Shown here: piece after piece, positions 24,245-31,426 of the stretch
Layout: the number at the start of each line of letters is the position of its first letter
Position numbering within the stretch: the first letter of the stretch is position 1
Assembly (NCBI GenBank): GCA_041739275.1
Contig: JBGSOF010000022.1
Span: 1 to 64,000 of the forward strand
Source: WGMI01 sp041739275
Lineage (GTDB): Bacteria; Bacteroidota; Bacteroidia; Flavobacteriales; Schleiferiaceae
Length of the DNA stretch: 64,000 bases
Reading direction: 5' to 3'
The notes under the pieces: model-generated
Databases searched by the model: none
The model's input: the letters and a program-made list of their open reading frames with translations, nothing else
Told to the model about the DNA's origin: nothing
Program-made: the position numbers and the translations under genes

Positions 24245-26725
24245 ATGAAACTCAATTTTTCTGCGCTCGGCCGTTACATCATCCCCGTAATCGCCCTTAT
24301 TGCAGTCAATTACCTATACTTCGCCCCGGTAATCTCGGGCAAAGTGATTCGCCAAGACGACATTTTGCTCGGCACCGCCAAGGGCAAGGAAATTCGCGAT
24401 TACCGAGAAAAAACAGGCGAAGAACCTCTGTGGACCAACGCCATGTTCTCGGGCATGCCCACTTTTCAGATTTCGACTCTCTACCCCGGAAACATCCTCC
24501 AATATGTGCAAAGCGGCCTGAGCTATCTCGGAGGGCGATCGAGCAGCATCTACCTCATTTTCTTGTTGATGTTCGGAATGTATCTAGCGCTGGTGCTCAA
24601 AGGCGTCGACCCTTGGCTGGCGGCCATCGGAGGCTTGGCCTTAGGGTTTTCGGCTTTTTTCATCATTAGTTTCGGTGCCGGTCACAATGCGAAGGTTCGC
24701 GCGGCGGCCTATATCGCCCCGACGATTATGGCTGTTCTGTTGACGCTCGAGGGGCGCCGTTGGCTGGGATTTGCATTGACAGCGCTCTTCGTCGGGCTTT
24801 CAATTCAATCGAACCACTTTCAAATCACTTATTACGAAATGCTCCTGATTGCCGTGATTGTCGCGGTTTATGGGGTCTTTGCATTTCGTTCAAAGAAGAT
24901 GAACGACTTTTTCAAGAGTTGTGCAGTTCTGATCGCCGCGGCGGTATTGGGAATTGGCCCAAACTTTGGAAACCTCTGGAGCACATACTCTTACACTCGA
25001 GAAACACTGAGAGGCGGGAGTTCTGAACTCTCGACCAAGACCGAGGCCCAGGGCGGCTTGAGTTACGACTACGCCATGAGCTGGAGCTACAGTCTGGCCG
25101 AAACAGCCAACCTCATCATTCCGCAATACACCGGTGGGGGGATGTCAGAGAACTACGAAAAGACCCAGGTCTACGAAAAGTACTTCCCAATGATCCGCAA
25201 CAGTTACACCCAACAAGGCGCTTCAAAGGCAGAGGCTGAAAAAAATGCACGACAAACCCTTTCGAGCTTGTTCTATTGGGGAGAAGAAAGCCTCGTTAAC
25301 GGGGGGTATTATTTGGGAGCCAGCGTGTTTTTCTTCATGATTCTGGGCTTGGTCGTGGCCGACCCGCGCACCCGATCTTGGATCGTTGCGGGGCTCATTT
25401 TGTCGATTTTCCTCGCCTTAGGCCGCCATTTTGGAAGCTTGAACCGCCTGTTGTTCGATCACTTGCCGATCTACAACAAATTCCGGGTTCCTTCGATGAC
25501 CCTCGTCCTGGTGTTCGTTCTCGCGCCCTTCGCGGCGTTTACAGGTCTAAACCGCTGGTTGAACTCGGGAATGAGCCCGGAAGAAAAAAGGCGCAGTTTG
25601 ATCAAAGCCGGTTCGATTGCGGGAGGCATGGTGGCGGTGCTCACCCTCCTCTTTCCCGCGTTTTTGTCGTTCGAAGGCCAGAGAGACGCTCAGTTGCTCC
25701 AGCAAGGGCTCGATGTTGATATGCTGGTGAGCGATCGGCGCAATTTGCTGCGATCGAGCGGATTGATGAGCCTGGTGTGGATGGGGCTCAGCTTTGGCCT
25801 CTTGTGGCTCCTGGCGGCGGGAAAGATCAACAAAACCGTGGCAATGGCCTCTATTGCGGCTTTGGTTGCGCTCGATCTCTGGAGTTTTGACCGCGACCAT
25901 TTGGGCGAAGAAGAGTATATGGATTCGAGCGAATACGCGGCTCTTTACGCTCCGAGCGCGGCAGATGAGCAAATATTGAAAGACCCCGATCCGTATTATC
26001 GGGTCTTCAACACCACGGCGGGCTTGACCAGCGATTCGTATACTTCTTATCACCACAAGTCGATTGGCGGCTACCACGGAGCCAAGTTGTCGCGCTACCA
26101 AGATTTGATCGAAGAACAGCTGTCCAAAAACAATCCTGCGGCCTTCGACATGCTCAACGCCAAGTATTTTATCGTCCGCGAGGGCAATGAGCTGCGGGCA
26201 AGGCAAAACCCTTCGGCTTGCGGCAATTCGTGGTTTGTGCCCAAGACGCGCTTCGTCGAAAATGCCGATGCCGAAATGGCAGCGCTGAGCGACATCGACC
26301 CGAAGATCGAAGCCGTACTCGACCATCGCTATGAGAAGGCCTTGGAAGGAGTCTATCGAGGAGATTCTCTGTCGCGCGAAAGCCGAATCGAATTGACCAC
26401 CTACGACCCAAAACGCATGGTCTACAAGGCAGTAAACTCAGAAAACAAGCCTGTGCTGGCCGTTTTCTCTGAGATCTATTACGAAGGACTCGACCACGAC
26501 TGGAAGGCCTCGATCGACGGCGTGCCCGTTGAGCACTTGCGCGCAAACTACTTGCTGAGGGCGCTTCCCATCCCCTCGGGTACGCACGAAGTGGTCTTTG
26601 AGTTCAAACCCGCGACTTATGCCATCGGCGGCAAGGTGGATACGGCTTTTTCCGCCCTTCTTCTCCTCGCGCTCGGATTTGGGTTTTGGAAGACGATCAA
26701 GCCTCGCGAAAAGTCTGTCGCCTAG
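24245..26725 (+). CDS. YfhO-family polytopic membrane protein
   Basis: 826 residues with an N-terminal hydrophobic helix, the family motif LWTNAMFSGMPTFQIS in the first periplasmic loop, about 12 transmembrane helices, and a C-terminal soluble beta domain ending in a last helix (FSALLLLALGFGFW). The motif IYYEGLDHDWKASIDG in the tail is characteristic of YfhO. YfhO in Gram-positives is a GT-C-type enzyme that transfers sugar (GlcNAc) to lipoteichoic acid; in Bacteroidota the acceptor is unknown. Its position beside glycan genes fits an envelope glycosylation role. Single gene. Confidence 0.88.
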   Translation: MKLNFSALGRYIIPVIALIAVNYLYFAPVISGKVIRQDDILLGTAKGKEIRDYREKTGEEPLWTNAMFSGMPTFQISTLYPGNILQYVQSGLSYLGGRSSSIYLIFLLMFGMYLALVLKGVDPWLAAIGGLALGFSAFFIISFGAGHNAKVRAAAYIAPTIMAVLLTLEGRRWLGFALTALFVGLSIQSNHFQITYYEMLLIAVIVAVYGVFAFRSKKMNDFFKSCAVLIAAAVLGIGPNFGNLWSTYSYTRETLRGGSSELSTKTEAQGGLSYDYAMSWSYSLAETANLIIPQYTGGGMSENYEKTQVYEKYFPMIRNSYTQQGASKAEAEKNARQTLSSLFYWGEESLVNGGYYLGASVFFFMILGLVVADPRTRSWIVAGLILSIFLALGRHFGSLNRLLFDHLPIYNKFRVPSMTLVLVFVLAPFAAFTGLNRWLNSGMSPEEKRRSLIKAGSIAGGMVAVLTLLFPAFLSFEGQRDAQLLQQGLDVDMLVSDRRNLLRSSGLMSLVWMGLSFGLLWLLAAGKINKTVAMASIAALVALDLWSFDRDHLGEEEYMDSSEYAALYAPSAADEQILKDPDPYYRVFNTTAGLTSDSYTSYHHKSIGGYHGAKLSRYQDLIEEQLSKNNPAAFDMLNAKYFIVREGNELRARQNPSACGNSWFVPKTRFVENADAEMAALSDIDPKIEAVLDHRYEKALEGVYRGDSLSRESRIELTTYDPKRMVYKAVNSENKPVLAVFSEIYYEGLDHDWKASIDGVPVEHLRANYLLRALPIPSGTHEVVFEFKPATYAIGGKVDTAFSALLLLALGFGFWKTIKPREKSVA

Positions 26726-26886
26726 AGATTTTTTGGGCGGAGTTGTTGTATGATGGATTTCTATTCGCATGGGTATGGTCTCAACCCACTCAAGGAGGCG
26801 AAATAGTCATGCGTTCACTGAAGATTCCGGGAGCCTCCCAATGTGGGTTGCACTGAAGAAACGTGATCACCGAATTCGAGTTACTT

Positions 26887-27737
26887 CTACTCAATCCGCA
26901 GGGTATAATGGGTACTTCGACCTTCGCTGAGTTGTTTTTGCGGGATGGTCTTATGGACGAAATCCTAAACATCGCGCAAGGCCGTGTCTTGGGAACAATG
27001 GTTTATTTTGGCTCATTTTGAACTGGTTAAATTCCCTTCATTTCCATCCAACAATTTGTGGATCACTTTGAGCTGTCTATCGCGGAGATATGGGCTCGAA
27101 TGATATTGCCAAAACTCCGCTTTATGCAAGCTCTTAGACAGGATTCCTTCGGTGGCGCTCAACGCATGAATCAGACATTGTAAAAACCAAAGGATCCCAT
27201 CTGTTATATCCAAATCGCCTTTTTGCGTTCTCTCGAGTTGTTCATAGTACAGCTTCCTTTCCAACCGTATTTGTGCAGATAGACTCCAAAATCGCTTTAC
27301 ACGATAGTCCGATCGAGCCAACATCAACTCAGCAGTCGCTCGGGCAATTCTGACGTTCCCATCGTCGAAAGGATGAAGGGTAACAAACCACAAATGGGCT
27401 ATTGCGGCTTTCAGTACCAAATCCAACTCATTTTCCTCTTCAAACCCTTGTAAGAATTGATTCATTTCAACTTCCAATCGATCCGAACTCGGAGCTTGAA
27501 AATGAACTTTTTCTCTTCCCAAAAGACTCTCCTTCAATTTCGAACGACTTCAACACATCGAGGGTCAGGGTGCTCAGAACCGCTTCATCTTGCAATTCAA
27601 AGCCCAATGACTCCATTTTGCCCAAAATCCGGCCATGGCGATTCCTCGCTTCCCCTAGTGCTTTCATTACGCGCCCCGATTCCCAAGTAAACTGGGGCCA
27701 ATGAGGCTGATCGTAGATACCGGTCTATTCCACGCAT
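26887..27737 (-). pseudogene. Decayed Fic-family gene (DUF4172-Fic type), multiply disrupted
   Basis: Remains of a Fic protein of the DUF4172-plus-Fic class, normally about 370 residues; only about 284 codons' worth of DNA is left. An N-terminal piece reads IYDQPHWPQFTWE then ILGKMESLGFELQDEAVL, with no in-frame start; an ATG at 27737 lies in another frame. After KSFEIEGES a deletion of roughly 70-85 codons joins directly, with a frame change near 27530, to KVHFQAPSSDRLEVEMNQF and the Fic motif HPFDDGNVRIAR, in which the usual GNGR glycine is Val. The tail LTSSK is stopped by TGA at 27013-27015 where Trp is expected, and a second in-frame TAG (26965-26967) follows before the C-terminal SEGRSTHYTLRIE. 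GC is lower than in neighbours. Clearly non-functional and probably acquired horizontally. Confidence 0.85.
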
Positions 27738-27740
27738 TTT

Positions 27741-27790
27741 TTGCGGTGAATACACCCATTATTCACTGCGCAATCCCCCATTCACCGCAA
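27741..27790. repeat. 11-bp inverted repeat upstream of the Fic remnant
   Basis: TTGCGGTGAAT (27741-27751) and its exact reverse complement ATTCACCGCAA (27780-27790) are 28 bases apart. A third, imperfect half-site ATTCACTGCG sits between them. It lies immediately before the former Fic start, so an old operator or a promoter-region hairpin are the likely explanations. Confidence 0.6.
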
Positions 27791-27866
27791 TGAACGCGTC
27801 GATTGTACCGAGCCAAGATTCTATATCTCCCATGTAAACCATCAATTCCCAGACTCTGCTTTGAAC

Positions 27867-29135
27867 TTAACCCACCAGAATACGCAAATCGTCCAAGACA
27901 AATTGAGCCTGAGCGTCGCGTCCAAAGGCCTTGCGCTGTTCGACTGAGGCTCCGTCAGATTCCAATAGCCGCAAAATCGATTGTGCCATAACTGCTGAGT
28001 CTCGATAGTCGCAAAAGACCCCTGCCTCACTCTGACTCACGAGCACAGCGGCATCGCTCTCCACAGGACCGATCCCCAAAATCGGTCGGCCCGAAGCAAT
28101 GTATTCAAAGAGTTTTCCCGGTATTATTCCCTGATTCCCTGTCTGTTCGGGAATGAGCAAAAGCAAGACTTCGGCCGAAGACATTCTCAATACCGCCTCA
28201 GAATGAGGGATCGGATTCTCAAACACCGCCGAGATTCCCGAATCTTCAATTTGCTTGCGGAGAAAAGCGTCACAAACACCGATTAAGCGAAGCAGCGGCG
28301 CTTGATCGCCCAAAGCGCGAAGCGTTTCAATCAAACCATCGAGCGTATAAATGCGGCTCATAGTCCCCAGATAGACCAATTCTGACTGTTTTTGAGCAGG
28401 CGAGTCTGCTGTCGCTACGTCAGCAAAATCTTCGGGATCGTAGCCATTGGTGAGCAGCCGCACGCTGGGACCCGCGCCTTTGCTCGCCAGTCGATGGAGC
28501 AGAGACGGGCTCGATGCGTACACGCGGTCGGCAGCTCTGAGAACCTTGGCCTCCATACTCGAATCAATCGAGCGAGCGAGAAATGCCGGCTTGAGTTCGG
28601 ATGCGTAATAAATATCGGTCCAAGGATCTCTAAAATCAGCGACCCACTTGATTTTCAATAACTTTTGGAGACGCAGCCCGATCAAATGTGTCGAATGCGG
28701 CGGCCCCGTGGTGATGCAGAGGTCGAAAGGGTCGATCGCGTTTAGCCGAAGAGCTTCTGCAATGGCAAAGCGATTCCAACCTCTGCGCGCATCGGGAAGA
28801 AACACGTTGCCCCTGACCCATTTGGCCATTTTTTGCCTGAACCCCGGTCGTTCGCTCTCGTTGGCAAAGCCCGAAAAAGGGATTTCTTTTCGACCTGTCC
28901 ACTTCAAGTAGAGCGAAAACGGATCGAGATTGTCCGTTCGAAAAACCTCGACCCCCCGCTCTACTTTTCGTTCAAGCCCCGGGTCCTTGAGAGGGTATGC
29001 GGCCTGTGCGGCATCGACGGTCAACACCGAAATCTCGGCACCCAATTTCTTCAAATATCGACTCAAACCGAGCCATCGTTGAACCCCCGGCCCCCCTGCA
29101 GGAGGCCAGTAATAGGTAATCAGCAAGATCCTCAC
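27867..29135 (-). CDS. Glycosyltransferase family 4 (WcaI-like layout)
   Basis: 422 residues of GT-B fold. The N-terminal Rossmann domain starts ILLITYYWPPAGGPGVQRW, the glycine-rich acceptor loop of GT4 enzymes, and has WVADFRDPWTDIYY in the linker. The C-terminal nucleotide-sugar domain has LVYLGTMSRIYTLDGLIE and the late KLFEYIASGRPILGIGP, the E-x7-E-like donor-binding segment. It probably acts on a surface polysaccharide. The start is GTG at 29135, overlapping the upstream small gene's stop as GTGA. The C terminus is 129 bases from the Fic remnant. Confidence 0.85.
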   Translation of the reverse strand: MRILLITYYWPPAGGPGVQRWLGLSRYLKKLGAEISVLTVDAAQAAYPLKDPGLERKVERGVEVFRTDNLDPFSLYLKWTGRKEIPFSGFANESERPGFRQKMAKWVRGNVFLPDARRGWNRFAIAEALRLNAIDPFDLCITTGPPHSTHLIGLRLQKLLKIKWVADFRDPWTDIYYASELKPAFLARSIDSSMEAKVLRAADRVYASSPSLLHRLASKGAGPSVRLLTNGYDPEDFADVATADSPAQKQSELVYLGTMSRIYTLDGLIETLRALGDQAPLLRLIGVCDAFLRKQIEDSGISAVFENPIPHSEAVLRMSSAEVLLLLIPEQTGNQGIIPGKLFEYIASGRPILGIGPVESDAAVLVSQSEAGVFCDYRDSAVMAQSILRLLESDGASVEQRKAFGRDAQAQFVLDDLRILVG

Positions 29136-29329
29136 GGAGTTTCGCCTTTAGACTCGTCGAGCTCTTCGAAGGGAATATAAGTGCCTACCGCCTTCGAGGG
29201 TCGGCTGAGATTTCCGGCATCAAAAGCTTGATTTTGAGAAGATCTTGAGGCTGCGGTGGTGGAAAACATCCTTCTGAGCCAAGAAACCAGCCAAAAGAAC
29301 AAGAGGGCGAAAAAAGCGAAACGCATCAT
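29132..29329 (-). CDS. Small single-pass membrane protein (DUF4834-like)
   Basis: 65 residues: an N-terminal transmembrane helix (FAFFALLFFWLVSWLRRMF) followed by a short polar cytoplasmic tail ending YIPFEELDESKGETP. Small proteins of this shape beside glycosyl- or methyltransferase genes are common in Bacteroidota and grouped as DUF4834; the assignment is by shape and not certain. Start ATG at 29329 or 29326. The T-run of the preceding terminator ends at the base before its start codon, so either readthrough or a promoter inside the upstream gene is needed. Confidence 0.55.
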   Translation of the reverse strand: MMRFAFFALLFFWLVSWLRRMFSTTAASRSSQNQAFDAGNLSRPSKAVGTYIPFEELDESKGETP

Positions 29330-29361
29330 AAAAAAAGGGTTGCCGCAACGCGCGACAACCC
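29330..29361 (-). terminator. Intrinsic terminator after the LamG/T9SS gene
   Basis: On the minus strand GGGTTGtCGC and GCGgCAACCC pair over nine bases with one mismatch and a five-base loop, then T7. It sits 25 bases past the stop of the 29386-31308 gene. Confidence 0.85.
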
Positions 29362-29385
29362 CTGCAAATTAGAAACACTTCGGCT

Positions 29386-31308
29386 TTAGCGCAGCACGGT
29401 TACTGTGCCCGAATGAAACTGAAGCCGGGTGTCGTAGTCTTTCAGATACACTTTGACGGCGTAAGTCCCCATCGGACATTCTTCGCCCGTATTGTTGATT
29501 TTTCCGTTCCACGAAATTCGCGGGTCGTTGCTTTCAAACACTTTAACCCCGATTTTGGAGAAAACTTCGAGCTTGAATTCGCGCCAGTCCCCAATCGGAT
29601 GGAATTGATATACGTCATTCACCCCATCTGCATTCGGGCTAAAGGCATTGATCCAGCGCAGTGTAAGTGGGTCTTCGCAATCCACGCGCTCCACGCGAAT
29701 CGTGTCTCTGTGGGTGCCGCAACTGTCGGTCAGCTCTACCCAATAATTGCCCGTTTTGCTAACGATAATGGTGTGTCCGGCATCGCCCGTGCTCCATTCA
29801 ACATCGCCCTCTTCTTCAACAGTAAGAATGAGATACTGCCAAGAGCACAGGGTGGTATCCTTGCCCAAATCGAGCTCGGTGCCTTCGTTTTCGCCGATCA
29901 CCACGGTATCTGAGGCAGGACAGCCATTTGAATAAGCCTGAACAAAATAGATGCCCGGGCTCAAAACGGTGAGATCAGTACTCGTCTCGCCCGTCGACCA
30001 CAATACCGAATCAATGGGCACTGTAGACTGATATTGAAGCAAATAACTTCCACCTTTACACATCAGTCGGTCAGGGCCCAGCGAAACTTGATGGCTGAAT
30101 TCGGTCATTTCGATGGTGTCTGAGGCCGAACATCCATTCAGAAATACCTCTACCCAATAGGTCCCCGTGCTGGAAGCCACGAACAAAGGACCGGTCGATC
30201 CATCAGACCATCGAATTGAATCGGCCATTTCGACATATTCGAGCAAAGCGCTGTTGGGGATGCAAATCGAACGATCGGGGCCGAGATTCGGCTCAACGGG
30301 CGGAGTGAGCCACGAAACGCGAACACTGTCGGTCGCAATGCACCCACCGGGCAAAATCGCCGTGAGCGAATACCAACCCGAATCGGGGTAGTTCAGAACA
30401 AGCGTATCGGCAATCGAACCAGTCGACCACAAAAACGACTGTGCCGCAGCTGCAGTGCGCAAGACGATTTGATCGCTTGGGCAGGCAGTCGCTGTTTGAC
30501 CAAGGCCGAGGCATTGACATTCGCTGTACTGAGCGAGCGCTAGAGCGTCGGCACCGTCGAGTACTCTCGAGTAAATGCGCAAGTCGTCGACACTGCCGCG
30601 AAAGCCGTTGGAACAAAATGCCCCTCCGCTGCCGAGAACTCCCCCGAGTACGAGTTGCGCGTTGGAGCTTGCGAGATCTCCCAAAATGCCTGAGCCGGCT
30701 AAAAGCGCGGTCGACTGGAGATTGCCATTGACATAAATCTTTACCCGATCGGCCCCATCGTTGCCCGAAGCGCTGCCGTCGAATGTAAAGAGCAAATGCG
30801 TCCATTGGGCGGGCGCCAGAACAGAGTTCGAACCGACCGTGCGATACTGCGTGGCCGCTCCGTTGCCCATGTAGCCGGTGAGCGCAGGAGCACCGCTCAG
30901 GCTGCGGAGCAAAAGCGAACGCTGATTCGAACCGCAGGGCGATTGCGAGAATTTGCTCAAAATAGCGGCGTCCGAATGCACAGAGTCGGGGCGTACCCAA
31001 AGCCCAATCGAAAATTGAACTCCGTTGCCCGAGAGTTGGTTGCCGAGGATGTTTCCGAATTTCAGATGAGCTCCCGTTCCGTCTAGAACGTAGGCTCGAT
31101 CGGGGCAGCCGAAGCGATCGGGAGTCGTTGCCGCCCCGACCACCGTACCATTGACCCCACCCACATCGGCAGCAGCCGAGCCCTGATCGAAGCTCCAGTG
31201 CCCGACGAGTTGTTGGTTGAGGTTGGTTTGTGCCGCGGAAGAAATCGATCCCATCCCGCACGCGGCAAGCAGCAAGCGTGTGAAAATGTTGTCCATCTTT
31301 CCTTTCAT
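29386..31308 (-). CDS. LamG-domain surface protein with T9SS type B (gliding-motility) tail
   Basis: 640 residues. A signal peptide (IFTRLLLAACGMGSISSAAQ) is followed by a LamG/concanavalin-like domain (LVGHWSFDQGSAAADVGG, WTHLLFTFDGSASGNDGADR, DDLRIYSRVL; about 30-250), a fold that often binds carbohydrate. Then come four similar 75-residue Cys-containing repeats (LGPDRSICIPNSALLEY, LGPDRLMCKGGSYLLQY, LGKDTTLCSWQYLIL and a first one with TACPSDQIVL), and the gliding-motility C-terminal domain (INAFSPNADGVNDVYQF, FKLEVFSKIGVKVFESND, GTYAVKVYLKDYD). It should be exported by T9SS and held on the surface as an adhesin. ATG 31308 or 31296 both precede the signal peptide. It has its own promoter and terminator. 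Confidence 0.86.
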   Translation of the reverse strand: MKGKMDNIFTRLLLAACGMGSISSAAQTNLNQQLVGHWSFDQGSAAADVGGVNGTVVGAATTPDRFGCPDRAYVLDGTGAHLKFGNILGNQLSGNGVQFSIGLWVRPDSVHSDAAILSKFSQSPCGSNQRSLLLRSLSGAPALTGYMGNGAATQYRTVGSNSVLAPAQWTHLLFTFDGSASGNDGADRVKIYVNGNLQSTALLAGSGILGDLASSNAQLVLGGVLGSGGAFCSNGFRGSVDDLRIYSRVLDGADALALAQYSECQCLGLGQTATACPSDQIVLRTAAAAQSFLWSTGSIADTLVLNYPDSGWYSLTAILPGGCIATDSVRVSWLTPPVEPNLGPDRSICIPNSALLEYVEMADSIRWSDGSTGPLFVASSTGTYWVEVFLNGCSASDTIEMTEFSHQVSLGPDRLMCKGGSYLLQYQSTVPIDSVLWSTGETSTDLTVLSPGIYFVQAYSNGCPASDTVVIGENEGTELDLGKDTTLCSWQYLILTVEEEGDVEWSTGDAGHTIIVSKTGNYWVELTDSCGTHRDTIRVERVDCEDPLTLRWINAFSPNADGVNDVYQFHPIGDWREFKLEVFSKIGVKVFESNDPRISWNGKINNTGEECPMGTYAVKVYLKDYDTRLQFHSGTVTVLR

Positions 31309-31324
31309 TGTGTTGGTTGTGAAG

Positions 31325-31359
31325 CAAAGATATATAAGTTCTAATATAATCCCTTCAAA
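31325..31359 (-). promoter_or_regulatory. Candidate promoter for the LamG/T9SS gene
   Basis: Minus-strand TATCTTTG (plus 31325-31332) is an exact TAnnTTTG -7 element 16 bases before the start codon. TTTG (31356-31359) lies 23 bases further upstream as a -33 element, within the 17-23 range described for Flavobacterium. The region is very AT-rich. Confidence 0.5.
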
Positions 31360-31379
31360 AATTTAATACTTGACTCAAT

Positions 31380-31403
31380 AAAAAAAGCCGATTACTCGGC
31401 TTT
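31380..31403 (-). terminator. Intrinsic terminator after carB
   Basis: AAAGCCGA and TCGGCTTT form a perfect 8-bp stem with a four-base loop, followed on the minus strand by T7. It begins 24 bases after the carB stop. Confidence 0.85.
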
Positions 31404-31426
31404 AGCTTTAAAAGACTTGTATTTTC

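Noticed and set aside
26790..26972. 60-codon minus-strand frame at the end of the Fic remnant
   Set aside because: It is an alternate-frame reading of the pseudogene tail, whose true frame reads SEGRSTHYTLRIE.
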